Below are positions 22,930-34,108 of a stretch of DNA of 64,000 bases, one piece after another (positions within the stretch are counted from its first letter, which is position 1; each line of letters begins with the position of its first letter). A program made the translations under genes and the position numbers. The notes beneath the pieces were generated by a model. That model searched no databases, was not told where the DNA came from, and saw only the letters and a list, made by a program, of their open reading frames with translations. The DNA is from Molanna angustata (lineage: Eukaryota > Arthropoda > Insecta > Trichoptera > Molannidae), in assembly GCA_963576475.1 (NCBI GenBank), contig OY754984.1, forward strand, positions 16,807,775 through 16,871,774, read 5' to 3'.

Positions 22930-24150
22930 TTTTATTTACATTTTATTTTTTCGACATTGATGTCGTTTTCTTTGAAGAGATCCATTTTTTTTATTTTGTG
23001 TATCGTTTAGGAAATGAGTGGACATCGTTGGACCTTATTACTGAAATATGTGACATGTTATTTTGCCCTTTAGATTTTCGGTTAAGAGGGCATATAACAC
23101 TTAATCTAGTGACTGAAAACATGATAAGTACTGAAACGTGTACCTATATTAAAATCGCATATTAAGTTATTGTACGTGTTAGGTGAATATCTAATCGTGT
23201 ATTTTTTTTTTTTGCAAAATGACTCCTTTATTGTGGAGCTTAATCATCAGCTACGATCAGTTCATTAGATAATAATTAGTTTTAACAATATTATCGTCTG
23301 TTTTTGTGGTTTATAAATGACATATAGACGCACAATGGACATAAATAAATACACAATTTGGTTTAAAAAAATACAAATATTGTCTACTATAAACAGTTAT
23401 GGGTATTACACATATAGCTAAAAAATCTTTATATATCCTATAATTCTTTACACACAAACTGAGAACCTTGACATATTCTCAAACAGCCTCAGCACATTCA
23501 AGCTTTTGATAAAAGCTAGTCAACAATCATTTTGAGATGTTTTCCCTTCTGCATATTGGATTGTTTCTTACTAATAGTTTTTCTGAAGCATTTTTTGAAC
23601 AATACACTACACTGTGAATGCTATAGTTAGCTAATTTGACATTTATTCTAAAAGGCTGATTTATATAATTATGTAGTAAACACTTATTATTGGAGCATTG
23701 GAACTACTGTTGGTGATTCTGTTTATGTTTTATGTGTATTCCTACGTCCTCTTGGCGTTTTTTTAAATAAATAAACAAATAAATCAAATTATGATGTCGA
23801 TTCTTTTGACGAATTTAAATTTTATATTGTATATATCTTGCTTAGAAGCAAGATAAGAATGATCGTGGCTAGAATAATTTTATTATACATTTTTAAATCA
23901 TATTAAAAAATATAAATAAGAAAAATATTTATATTTTTTAATAGGATTTAAAAAAAGTTTTTTACGTGATTCAAAGGGTATTGCAAACCTAAAATTTGTT
24001 TAAAAGAATAAAACTGACTTTAAAATAAAAATAAAAAAGTTTATTAGTCATTCACTTTGATTTTATACACTCTTTAAGTATATAAAAGATATTTATCTCT
24101 ATGGTATGTTATAGGTATGAAGTCATGTATAGGTTTATATTATATTGCCC
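22930..24150. other. Sequence without recognisable gene
   Basis: AT-rich DNA with small palindromes (TTGCTTAGAAGCAAG near 23838) and (AAATA) words at 23765-23785 that look like an old retroelement tail. No coding. Confidence 0.3.
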
Positions 24151-24164
24151 TCTTAACCGCCTGA

Positions 24165-24300
24165 GGGGACACATTTGATGTGAGACGAGACTGTTTTTTT
24201 GGGATAAAAGCACGTGTTGTGCTTCCTTTTATAAAATACTTAACACTCGCTTTTAAGATATGCCGTAATGGTTTGAATGAATGAAAGTTTTAATAAAACA
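24165..24300 (+). mobile_element. Dispersed repeat D, copy 2
   Basis: TGTGAGACGAGACTG, GTTGTGCTTCCTTTTATAA and GATATGCCGTAATGG, ending TTGAATGAATGAAAG, match the copy at 16.1 kb. Confidence 0.7.
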
Positions 24301-24690
24301 ATAATGAATATTAATAAAAGATATCATACCTTAAACATTTTTTATTATTATATATTTACAAATTCATTTGTCATTATGTCAAAATTACGATAAATTCATA
24401 TCAATTTCCTTAGTGAATTAGATAATAATCGTAATTATCTATTTAAATAATAAATATATTTACAAAACCAGTGCTGTATAGGGACATAGAAAAATAATGC
24501 ACCTATACAAAATAAAAAAAAATAGTACATTATGGTAATAGATCTTATAAAATTGACTAAACATTTTCATTTATCTACGTAGGTATGTAATAAATTCGTA
24601 TTGACTATATAAAAAAAAAATTGAAAAAACTAGGTAGGTAACTAGGATCTTTTTTCTTAACTGACGTGTAGGTAATTTTTAGGCAATTTT
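24301..24690. other. AT-rich sequence without recognisable gene
   Basis: Nothing supportable. Confidence 0.3.
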
Positions 24691-24694
24691 CGTA

Positions 24695-25215
24695 CATACA
24701 TACATACATACCATCCCGCCGTATCCCTACTTTGGGTAGGCACATAGGACCGAAAGCCAGACACCTCTATCTTTACATACATGTTTTGCCTCATTTACAT
24801 CTATGCATCGCGTCATACATGCTCTACTATTATTCTGACTTTATATTACCATCTTTCAAAATGTCATTTATATGATCATGCCAACTCTTTCTCGGACGGC
24901 CACGACCGAGAGGTCCACTCTTTTCAGCCTTGTATACTTTCTTTGTCAGGCGCTTATCGTTCATTCTCTCCACATGTCCGAACGATCGTGTATATACTTT
25001 CATTCTACTCACAATATTTCTTTCAATCTTGCATTCTCGTCTGATGTCCACATTCCTTATCCTGTCGTAGATCGTTTTACCATACATGCTAAGGGACCTC
25101 ATTTCCACAGCGTTAATTTTACTTTCATGCATATTCTGCCATGTCCATATCTCACTTGCATACATTAATGTTGGTACGACTATTGCATTGTTTACAGCGA
25201 GCTTTGCTGTCCTTG
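24695..25215 (-). mobile_element. RTE-like LINE 3' fragment, copy R2 (longest coding remnant)
   Basis: The frame on the minus strand runs from about 25212 (AKLAVNNAIVVPTLMYASEI) through HESKINAVEMRSL, MKVYTRSFGHVERMNDKRL and GRGRPRKSWHDHINDILKDG. After the stop, noncoding remnants lead to a (TATG)n tail at 24695-24715. This is the RT C-terminal region seen throughout insect RTE elements. 5' truncated and inactive. Confidence 0.87.
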
Positions 25216-25674
25216 AGATAATACACGATTAATATTTCGATAATTTCGAATACCTATTTTTTATTTTATTCTTTAGAATTTTCTTTCCATAGGAATTTTT
25301 AAATTATTCATTTTCTCACTTTACCGTCTTTCAGATACAAACATGTTTAAAAATTAATTGATTTTTTTTTATATTTCTTTCAAGATAAATTTTAGTGAAT
25401 TTCAACACTTCATTGTCGGGCTATTTTCGTAACCCGTTATTTTTTCACACAAATAGCGCAGTATTTAAAAAAAGATTTGATGTGAAATTATAATTTATTT
25501 ATACAACGAGTACAAACACACACGAAGCCGAAGGCTTTCGAACCGTGAGCGTCGATATAAAGTTAAACAACTAACCACTTTGCAATGGTGGTTTTGTGAA
25601 ATATATTACAACATTGTATTTCCGATATGTAAGTAGGTATGTAATACATTTTAAATCAATAAATTATATACTTG
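25216..25674. other. Sequence without recognisable gene
   Basis: AT-rich; no supportable feature. Confidence 0.3.
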
Positions 25675-26375
25675 CAGTCTTATTCATAATAACTTATGTT
25701 AGGTTTAAAACAGTGTATGACAACAGTAGGTACTGAAAATCACTATTCATAATAGCATATATAAAGCAATAATGCTATATAACGGCTACATTACCCCTAT
25801 ATAAGATAAACACGGTCCCAGGTTGTTTTAACAGCAATATAAGTAGAGTATAGGGACCGAATATTTCCGATAATTCCCGAATGTTGCCGATGGTCGCATT
25901 ACATGTCAATCATTTTTGCCATTTGTGACGTAACGTGAAAATTTGTTTTCTATTTCAGTTCACAAATTTTAAAGAATTGTTTCGCGTCTTAATATGTCAT
26001 AACCACTGACAGATAATTTGAGAAGCCTATATTAATTTATGGTAACCCATTTTTTCATTATTGCTCCAGTTTTCGCAACAGTTTTTCATATAAATATCTA
26101 AATAATGATATTCACGAAATAAAATATAAAAAAAAGCCCATACACAATAAGGAACGTTGTATTTTTTTTTTCAAAATATCGACAAATGTCAAATCACCGG
26201 AGAAACATGAATGAATTGCGACGTTGTCAGCTCAAACAGTAACATAGCAACGTTATTGTTATCGTTATTGGTATATAAATGTTATTATGAATAGACAATA
26301 ATATAAATGCTTACACTGTGTTTAAGCTAAATAATGTTTTTACCACAGTATAAGGAAATATTATGAATAAGACTG
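25675..26375. mobile_element. Non-autonomous DNA transposon with 17-bp terminal inverted repeats
   Basis: The left end CAGTCTTATTCATAATA is the exact reverse complement of the right end TATTATGAATAAGACTG. The body is about 700 bp and non-coding, with several internal AATAACGTT/AACGTTATT palindromic words near 26220-26280. Superfamily uncertain; target-site duplication not clear. Confidence 0.75.
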
Positions 26376-26670
26376 TTAGACTTCCCATATAAAAAAAAGT
26401 TTTTTGATTGATATTTATACAAAAAAACTCGGATTTAAAAGGTTGACAATCAATGCTGTGAATCAAAACTATGCCTACTACAATATTTATTTACTTATGT
26501 ACAAATTTTCATATCAAAAATTCATGTAAATTTTTTTAATTGATATTTAAATAATTTTTATGGTAAACATTGAAAAATTAACATGTAAAGAGTAATTTTG
26601 TTATTGAAATATTATAAATATTGAGTAAAGTTTAATTTTTGTAAAAAAAAAATGTTTATAGTTCAGTCGT
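26376..26670. other. AT-rich spacer
   Basis: Nothing supportable. Confidence 0.3.
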
Positions 26671-26673
26671 TTT

Positions 26674-26882
26674 TTTTTAAATGAATATGTCCTTGTTAAA
26701 CAATAACATATACATCTTCCTAGGTTCCCTAAAATAAGCAAAAATACTTGTGCTTATTTTAGTGAACGAATAATTTTTATTTTGGTGAACGAAATCGGTC
26801 GAGGCAGGTTTCGAACTCGCAACCACTAGATCACTAACCCAATAGCGCTAACTGCTCTGCCATCGACCCATCTTTTCATAAT
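26674..26882 (-). mobile_element. tRNA-derived SINE, family A, copy 2
   Basis: Minus-strand copy: tRNA-like head GGGTCGATGGCAGAGCAGTT, loop with AGT-type region, B box AGTTCGAAACCTGC, then the family A body ending at AACAAGGACATATTCATTT and a poly-A tail. The internal segment CTTATTTTAGTGAACGAATA is duplicated relative to copy 1. Confidence 0.85.
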
Positions 26883-26913
26883 TCAGTTCTTTTAGTCGAA
26901 AATTCATTTAAAA

Positions 26914-27035
26914 AAATACATACATACGACATATCCCACAGTGTGGGGTTATCTGAAAAAGGTGTGCGGGGGTGCATAACCTCATAAAAGGAAGCACGAA
27001 GCATAATATGTGAATACCCACACATTAGAAAGCAA
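26914..27035 (-). mobile_element. Dispersed repeat D, copy 3
   Basis: Minus strand: GTGTGGGTATTCACATATTA, GCTTCCTTTTATGAGGTTAT, CACACCTTTTTCAG, CCCCACACTGTGGGATATG, ending TATGTATG. Matches copies at 16.1 and 24.2 kb. Confidence 0.7.
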
Positions 27036-27600
27036 ATATGCATACAAAATCATAATTTATTGAAAATGATTTTTTTACTGTACATTTTTCAAATCGATCA
27101 ATTTCGAATAATGCCATCCATCATTTGTGACAATTTTATCTATGCGAAATTATGATACATTTGAATCGGAGCCACTTTTCAAAGAGGATCCAAAATTAGC
27201 ATAGGAGCGTTCGTTTCGTGGAACACCGTAAATGGCGTAATATTTTTATTTTGTTAAATTCCTTCCTAAATATCTCGTTGAGATTGATGTAGATTCTTTA
27301 ACCAAAGAGTTAACTAATTTTTTATTTAAATATTTATTCTGAGAAAAGAAAAATGACCTATTAGATTTGATCCGATGAATTTAAAGGCTGTTTGATATTA
27401 TTTTTGACATTTACAGGAAATCTATTGAGATGTAGGCATAATTTATTTTTTATCTTTAATTAAACTAAATAAACATACAGTCATACAAACTAATATTACA
27501 ACATATTCAATATAAACTATCATAAACCAATTTTGTATGCGGATATTTATTTTTTTTTGTTGCACAGTGTAAACAATTGCTATTAAAAATTAACAGGTAG
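27036..27600. other. AT-rich sequence without recognisable gene
   Basis: Nothing supportable. Confidence 0.3.
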
Positions 27601-27604
27601 GTAC

Positions 27605-28300
27605 TCAAAGTTCAGAAAGTTCAAAGTTATGGCATTCGTAGTCAAACTGAACAAAGCAGGAATCAGCTACAGATGGAAAGGAAGGTTGTGACATTCGTAG
27701 TCAAACTGAACAAAGCAGAAATCAGTTACCGTAAATCTCCATACAGAAGGAAAGGAAGGTTGTGGCATACGTATTCAAACTGAACAAAACAGAAATCAGC
27801 TACCGTAAATACAGAAGGAAAGGAAGGTTGTGGCATTCGTATTCAAACTGAACAAAGCAGAAATCTGCTACCGTAAATACAGAAGGAAAGGAAGGTTGTG
27901 GCATTCGTATTCAAACTGAACAAAACAGAAATCAGCTACCGTAAATACAGAAGGAAAGGAAGGTTGTGGCATTCGTATTCAAACTGAACAAAACAGAAAT
28001 CAGCTACCGTAAATACAGAAGGAAAGGAAGGTTGTGGCATTCGTAGTCAAACTGAACAAAGCAGAAATCATTTACCGTAAATCTCCATACAGAAGGAAAG
28101 GAAGATTGTGGCAATCGTAGTCAAACTGAACAAAGCAGGAATCAGCTATAGATGGAAAGGAAGGTTGTGGTGTTCGTAATCAAAGTGATTAAAGCAGGAA
28201 TCATTACCATAAACCTCCATACAGAAGGAAAAGAAGGTTGTGGCATTCGTAGTCAAACTGAAAAAAGCAGGAATCAGCTACCGTAAACCTCCATGTGTCT
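27605..28300. repeat. Minisatellite, about 68-bp unit, about 10 copies
   Basis: Units contain GGAAGGTTGTGGCATTCGTA, TCAAACTGAACAAAGCAGAA and ATCAGCTACCGTAAATACAG. Spacing of the GGTTGTG word is 74, 68, 68, 68, 68, 74, 59 and 73 bases. The 74-base variants hold a six-base CTCCAT insert and the 59-base ones a deletion. The array lies about 1 kb downstream of the K2P stop codon. Confidence 0.95.
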
Positions 28301-28304
28301 CTTA

Positions 28305-29343
28305 AGTGGCACTTTTATATTTAATTTTAGTATATTTTAAAATCAACATTCTTTAAAAAAAGCATTATAAATGTTACATGTCCTTTGGATGAATGAATTT
28401 TGAACATAATTAATTCTGCAAAGAGGCAATCATCTGAAAGTTAATAGTTCTAGTATTACGAGAGTGACAATTACTGGGAAAACTCCCAACAAGAGATATG
28501 GAGTCCACGTCATATGTTAATTCAAAAATAAATAATTTAATTGTCATAATTCAATGTCACAATATCAAAGGATTTTTAAACGATCGTATTTTATTTGAAA
28601 TATATTACAAGAAATAATTCAATTCAATGTCACAATATCAAAGGATGATTTAAAGATCGTGTTTCATTATTAAATTAAATATATTACAAGAAATCTATAT
28701 AAGATTCGTAGTGAATTGGCACCCAACTTAAATTTTTTGTATAGTATGTATACTTTTTTTAAATATTTTAAAAATTAATTCAGCAATTTGATTAATTTTA
28801 ACAGATTTATCAAGAAAATTTCTCGATACAGGCAGTTCTTTGAAAATATTCTTAATTACCGATATTTTGACTCATAATGTATTTTGTAATCCAATGCATT
28901 TCAAATTCCATCTAAATATATAAAGTGTTTCGAGTGCACAACATTTCTTAGATAAGTTAAAGTAAACATAACTATTTATGAAAGGTATTGAAAATATAGA
29001 GTAAAATATTATGACAAACAAAAGACGATACAATGAACATTAAATCCAGTTATTAATTTGAGAACAAAAAAAAATTCAGTTAAATTATCTACATAAGAAA
29101 ACAATTGAATTTGCTATATTATGTGCAAAAAATATTAAAATCTGATTAGGACTAAACAACACAATCTTTTCAAATTAAACATCAACAAAGGCAAGAGTTC
29201 ACAATGGTATACTTTGAAATACGGTAACAAATAATGTTCATCCTAAATAATACAGTCAGTTATTTTTACAACCTGATCACTTAGAGATTAAGTTAGTCTA
29301 GTATTATTAACCTTTATACCCTCATTTAGAATTAACACAGCTT
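28305..29343 (-). other. K2P 3' flank, probable 3' UTR, with a 70-bp tandem duplication
   Basis: This AT-rich DNA lies downstream of the channel's distal stop codon. TTCAATGTCACAATATCAAAGGAT-like sequence followed by GATCGT and ATATATTACAAGAAAT occurs twice (28548-28614 and 28618-28692). Several poly-A signal possibilities exist, so the 3' end of the transcript is not fixed. Confidence 0.5.
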
Positions 29344-29658
29344 CTATGGCGAACCAGAACTCACTGCTTGATTCAACATTTCCGGCAGAAAATTATAAGC
29401 CACCATATTGACACTGTTGATGGTGTCCTTCTTGGTTACAATCGCGACTATCTCGTCCTCCCCGTTGCACGGTGTCGTCGAGCTAAAGTCTGTCATTGGC
29501 ATGTCACTGGCGCTCGATTCGCCCCCACAAACGGTCGAGGCCTCTTCCATCACGTCGTCTAAGCTTCGATCCATCGGCCTCGGCTTGTCGCCTCCCGTCG
29601 CCGAATCTTCCATTACACTATACAGGTTCTCCGTCTTGTTGCTGCCGTTGTAGAATTG
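29344..29658 (-). CDS. Candidate C-terminal readthrough extension of the K2P channel
   Basis: Directly after the TGA at 29659-29661 the same frame stays open for 104 codons, beginning QFYNGSNKTENLYSVMED, until a TAG at 29344-29346. Composition is coding-like: many G/C third positions in an AT-rich region, acidic and Ser/Thr-rich residues (DRSLDDVMEEAST; MTDFSSTT), no low-complexity runs. The TGA is followed by C (TGAC), the context known from Drosophila comparative work to be the most permissive for readthrough. Alternatives: a recent nonsense mutation or assembly error truncating a longer channel, or a distal part used by another splice form. No splice sites that would remove the TGA were seen nearby. 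Confidence 0.65.
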   Translation of the reverse strand, partial: QFYNGSNKTENLYSVMEDSATGGDKPRPMDRSLDDVMEEASTVCGGESSASDMPMTDFSSTTPCNGEDEIVAIVTKKDTINSVNMVAYNFLPEMLNQAVSSGSP

Positions 29659-30488
29659 TCAGGACGCTATATAGAACGGATCTCGCAGATTCGTCTCGTC
29701 CTTGACGGTGTTGCCCTTCTGCGACCACTGCTTCTGCTTGTGCTTGAGCCTGTGGATTATCTCGTCGTGCACCACGTTGAAGCACATCGCCGTCAACGCT
29801 AGACCCGACATGATATAAATTGAGCAAAACCACAGGGTCGTGTTGTCCAGACCGTGCTTTTTGCTGTCAGGGTGGCCCGTACCGGGTATCAGGTTTCCAA
29901 ACCCGATAGTGCTTAGCGACATGAAGCAAAAATAGAAGCCGTCCATCGGACGAAGATTGTCCAATTTGTATAAAACTATTGTACCTATAACTATGTAGAT
30001 GAACATGATACAAAGACACAAGAGAATCGGCGCGAGAATGCTCAGACCTTGCATGGATAGTTTCGAATCCGTGTCTGGCCAGCTGATGTTATCCGCGTCT
30101 TTGTTGATATTGTTTTTACTCCCCGATATATTTCTTTCTGCAGCGCTTTGCATTTCGTTTTTGACCACGAAGAAAGGCTCCTGATTCTTTTGGCTCTGGT
30201 TTGAGGTCGAAATGTTTGAACTACTCTGCAGAGCTCGCATTTCCTCTCGTTGCCTTTTGAGTTTCATTCTTCTTTCCTTCTCGGCCATTCTTCTCTCGTC
30301 GTAGCAGCAATAGCCGCAGTTGGAGCAGAGACAGCAGCAAAGAGCCCTGGAGAAGGCGCCCCTTGCCACCCTGGAGAGGAGGGATCCTATGCTGGTCAGG
30401 TAGAGCATGGTGAGAGGAATGCCAATTAGAGCGTATCCTATTGTAGCACCTTTTCCCAAAGTTGTGCGAGGAGCTATGCTTCCATAAC
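29659..30488 (-). CDS. Two-pore-domain potassium (K2P) channel, 3'-terminal exon
   Basis: The exon starts after a splice acceptor (TTCCTTGTTCACAG) and splits the GYG codon of the first selectivity filter: the reading is G|YGSIAPRTTLGKG. Order of segments: end of pore 1; M2 (GYALIGIPLTMLYLTSIGSL); a long cytoplasmic M2-M3 loop with a Cys-rich stretch (CCCLCSNCGYCCYD) and a basic/charged helix (RRMAEKERRMKLKRQREEM); M3 (ILAPILLCLCIMFIYIVIG); pore 2 with filter TIGFG (SLSTIGFGNLIPG); M4 (WFCSIYIMSGLALTAMCFNV); and a short basic C-tail ending DPFYIAS. K2P channels carry background potassium current at the plasma membrane as dimers. M1, the extracellular cap and most of pore 1 lie on upstream exons not found here. 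The exact subfamily is not assigned. Confidence 0.95.
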
Positions 30489-31190
30489 CTGTGAACAAGG
30501 AAAACGTTTCATTTTATTACATTGCTATTATGTAGTTGTTAAGATTTCTTTAATATATAACCAGTACATAAAAATAATTGTCGCGCACACATTTCTTGAC
30601 GGTCAAAACTCGATTTAATAAATATATAGATATATTTACAATGCAGTTCTTCAATGTGATATTTTTTGTTAATTGGTGACCGAATAAGCTACACTTGAAA
30701 TACAGTTGAATCTTTGATATTTAATTCTTATCATATGACAACTCAAAGTGTGGAACTTCAAATTGGAATGTGGGAAGTCTGTAATCAATTTCAATGTTTC
30801 GAAGAAGATATTTATTGATGAGGAACATGGAAAATAAATTAACGATTTCATACAATTATAAATAGTAGCATCTCATATTATTACAACACAATGTGTGTAG
30901 GCAGAAGAAAACATTATTATTTGAATATTTTCGTAAATTTAATAATATGTAGGTACATTCAGATACATAAAATTGTATTTCGGGTCCTTTGACAAGGATT
31001 GAAAACAATATTTTAATTAATGAGTTTGTATTTTAAGAATTCATTCATAAATAGATAACATCAAACCATCTCCAATTTCTACCTGTGATGTACGTCAATA
31101 AAGTAGGTTCTTTTTGCGATTTGTTAATTAAATGTTTAAGTTTTTATTTTTGTATTCTGGAATGTCGCTGAATATCATTCATTATATTTA
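30489..31190 (-). other. K2P intron (3' part), no other feature seen
   Basis: The sequence upstream of the acceptor at 30489-30490 is AT-rich and non-coding. The intron's donor was not located; since no upstream exon could be found the intron may span much of the transposon-rich DNA to the right. Confidence 0.6.
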
Positions 31191-31194
31191 GCAC

Positions 31195-31320
31195 CCTATT
31201 TCGCCATTCATAGTAATAAATTAGAGCGAGTCCAGAGGAATTTTAAAGAGTTCTCTGCATTATGGCCGGTATCGGCAGTGATCTTTCGTATTTTGAGCGT
31301 CTAAAGCACTTTAGTATTTA
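31195..31320 (+). mobile_element. Short LINE RT fragment
   Basis: A frame encodes KLERVQRNFKEFSALWPV, resembling the LEx(V/I)Q(R/K)xF block of CR1/jockey reverse transcriptases. It abuts an RTE-like fragment on the opposite strand. Very short, so moderate support only. Confidence 0.4.
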
Positions 31321-31384
31321 TGGATCCAGTAAACCGAAAAATGTGCTGGATCCAGCTGAATTGCTGGATGCGATATTCAGCAAT

Positions 31385-31535
31385 TGCAATCCCTAATGGT
31401 AGGGTCAGCTCTCCTTACTGCGCTCCTCCACTTTGTTCTATACTGAGCATCGTCCTTAGAGACATTACATGCCCGCATATCCTCCGCCACCAAGCCCTTC
31501 CATCTTCGTTTGAGACTCCCTTTTGGTCTTTTTTT
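31385..31535 (-). mobile_element. RTE-like LINE C-terminal fragment
   Basis: The minus strand encodes KGSLKRRWKGLVAEDMRACN, then DDAQYRTKWRSAVRRADPT. This is the common (RP)KxRWxDxVxEDMRxxxV...DRxxWRxxxRRADP end of RTE-like reverse transcriptases. No stops inside this 45-codon stretch. Confidence 0.7.
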
Positions 31536-31789
31536 CGGACACTCGATATTCCAGTGTAGTGTTACATAATTGAAAAATTAAAAAAAAATGACTACAACTG
31601 TTTTTTTTTTTAATTTAATACAAATGCGACCGGTATAGGTGATGTCAGGAATTATTGTAGCTGTGTTGCGGATACAGATAGCTTAGTAATGAATTTTTTT
31701 TGCTTCTCTCTTTCTTAGTAACAATTTTCATTCTCGTTCTAGCAATTGTTTAATATTTTACCTAATTAATTATACCTACTCATCCACTA

Positions 31790-31995
31790 CTACTACTACT
31801 CATCCTACTCTTCATCCGGGTGGAAGAAGGAAGGTCGGCAGACCCAGGCTGCGATGGGAAGATGAGGTGAAAAAGGATGCAGAACAATTACTGCAAGTAG
31901 CAGACTGGAGGACAGCAGCAGGAGACAGGAGGAGTTGGAGGCCAAGGCTCGATATGGGCTGTAGAGCCATCGGAAGAAGAAGAAGAATTATACCT
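31790..31995 (+). mobile_element. RTE-like LINE C-terminal fragment with (GAA)n tail
   Basis: The frame encodes GGRRKVGRPRLRWEDEVKKD, then DWRTAAGDRRSWRPRLDMG, matching GRPxxRWxDDxxxD...W...AxDRxxW at the end of RTE-like RTs. It ends in gaagaagaagaa at 31974-31986, the element's tail. Confidence 0.7.
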
Positions 31996-32715
31996 ACTTA
32001 AAAGAGCCTTAAAATTATTTAAAACATACTTTGTGATTAAATATCCTTTTTCATACTATTTAAAACTGTTGGTTCTACATATCAATAAAATAAATACATA
32101 TAATTTCCGGCGGTTTTCTTAGATTATGTCCGAACCACCTCAGCCCACTTTACATAAGCTTATCGAAGACGTCATGCACCGTTCACCCAAAAACAAACCA
32201 TGACGCAACTGAAAGTAGATAATATGCACTTTTTACGTGATACCAGTTGATAAACTGACGTTAAAACTACGCTTTCAAATGGTGAAATAATAACTATTCA
32301 CTATTGTGTAGTAGTAGTGGAGGGTAAAACATATATAATACTTTGACAGCCACGTCCCGTTCGTGGGTAATTTGAAAAGTTTGACTTCATGGCCAGAGAG
32401 TGAGTATATATACCTAAGTACTTAGTTACTTCATTCTTAGGAGCCAAGATCGTAATAGCTCAAAGTTTTTAGATAAAATTTCACGGAACATCTACACCGA
32501 ACGGATTTTATGAATTTTCACGCACAAAATATGCCCAAGTCGGGACCTGGCGAAAGGGGGATTTTAACTTTTGCCAATTCTTCCTTGAATATTTTAAGGT
32601 AAGGTAGGACCCACACCGTACCAGTCACTGGAACGTGTGAGGCGCTCCGGTGGATTGACTAGAACTACATAGTGTCTAGTTGATTTGGCATTAAAATGTA
32701 TGCTCTCAAAATAAA
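31996..32715. other. Sequence without recognisable gene
   Basis: Mixed DNA without a recognised element. Confidence 0.3.
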
Positions 32716-32719
32716 AACC

Positions 32720-32985
32720 ATCTTCAGTCTTCCTTCATCCATTAGTATAAGCCTCCCCCTGAGACCTCCACGGCTCCCTTTTTGAGCAGACCGCATCCAT
32801 CCTCCTCCAGCCAATCGTCTTATATCATCAGACTACCTTGTTTCGAGGCCTTCTAACACTTATTTTGCCCGTTCTACTGAGCACTTTATTAGTCCATCTA
32901 GAGTCTGTGGTTCGGGCAACATGCCCTGACCAGCTCCAATTCTGCTTGGCAACTCTTTGGACAACGTTGATTATTTTGGTTTAGG
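32720..32985 (-). mobile_element. RTE-like LINE C-terminal fragment
   Basis: The minus strand encodes AKQNWSWSGHVARTTDSRWT, then RRPRNK and DDIRRLAGGGWMRSAQKGSR. This is the W(A/S)GHVARxxDxRW...DDIRRxAGxxWM block of RTE-like RTs; one frame change separates the halves. 5' truncated. Confidence 0.75.
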
Positions 32986-33115
32986 GTCGATTAAAATGCA
33001 ACTGAATTAACGTAGACTCCACCGGAACGCAACCGGAACATTGACGGCTCGACTAGAATGCAACTGTATTAACGTGGACTTGACTAAAACGCAACTCGAT
33101 CAATGTAGACTTGCT
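32985..33115. repeat. Short minisatellite, about 32-bp unit
   Basis: Diverged units of the form GACTAAAACGCAACTCGATC, AATGTAGACTT occur about four times (GATTAAAATGCAACTG, CCGGAACGCAACCGG, GACTAGAATGCAACTG, GACTAAAACGCAACTC). Confidence 0.7.
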
Positions 33116-34105
33116 TACAGTTTTCATTTATTTTTACTTCTTGTTACTTTGTTGGTTACAACTCTGCAGACGTTGTATATTTATATTCATTTTTTGTGAA
33201 CGAAAAAAGGTTATCGATACTTAAACAAGACATGAAACAACCAATTCAAGGGAGTGTGAAATTTACCAATTAACACTAACAGTTATCATTGAGATTTTTA
33301 AATTGCTTTTGTGTTAATATTATTTGTTTGCTTTATACCCTAACGAAATTGCATTCATTTTATTGTAATGTACAAAGTTACGTTAAAATTTTATTGAAAA
33401 ATTTCATAAATTTGTTTATCACTGTAACAGGAGTTAAGTGTTTTAACTGTTGTAGTCAAAAACTATGGACATTTTGATCATTATCTTGTTTCATAAATAA
33501 TAAATACTAAATTATTATTTATATTGGAATTGTTATTGAAATCGTGATATAATTGTTTATCTTAAAACAGGAATTATTCCTAGTTAGTGGACAAAGATTT
33601 ATTGGAGGAACTAAAAAACTCGGTACTTCCCAACAACTATTTTATTTCCATAGAATAATAATAATAATAATCGTATAGAATACTCTTTAGCCTGCAGTAA
33701 ACGCTACTGCTTTATGCTGACTAATTTGGTCAACATTTTTCTACGAGCATTTAGTAATCATTTGACCGTCTGCGTGATACGTTTTCCAAATAGGGAATTT
33801 TTTAACTGCTTGCAAAATTATTTACGCAGTCATAACGATAACGAGTAGTACCTACTATACGAACAATGTCTACCAGTAGAGTCATACATATATTGACACG
33901 AGCCGGCCAATAAAACGGCTTCACTTTTTCAGCGAGGTATTGTATGAGAATGAGTATTCTATAGTTTTATTATTATTCTATGTTTATTTCATACATGCAC
34001 TTTAAATTACACGTTCAAAAATTATAAGTCTCTGTATTTATTTTATTATGGAAAATAAAAAAAAATGATTATTATTAATAATAATTAATATGTATTAACT
34101 ACTCT
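33116..34105. other. Sequence without recognisable gene
   Basis: AT-rich DNA. A 62-codon frame at 33289-33477 has no family resemblance and is not called. Confidence 0.35.
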
Positions 34106-34108
34106 AAA

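Noticed and set aside
29368..29705. Three plus-strand frames opposite the K2P exon end
   Set aside because: GC-rich third positions of the real exon open the opposite strand; no splice or family support.
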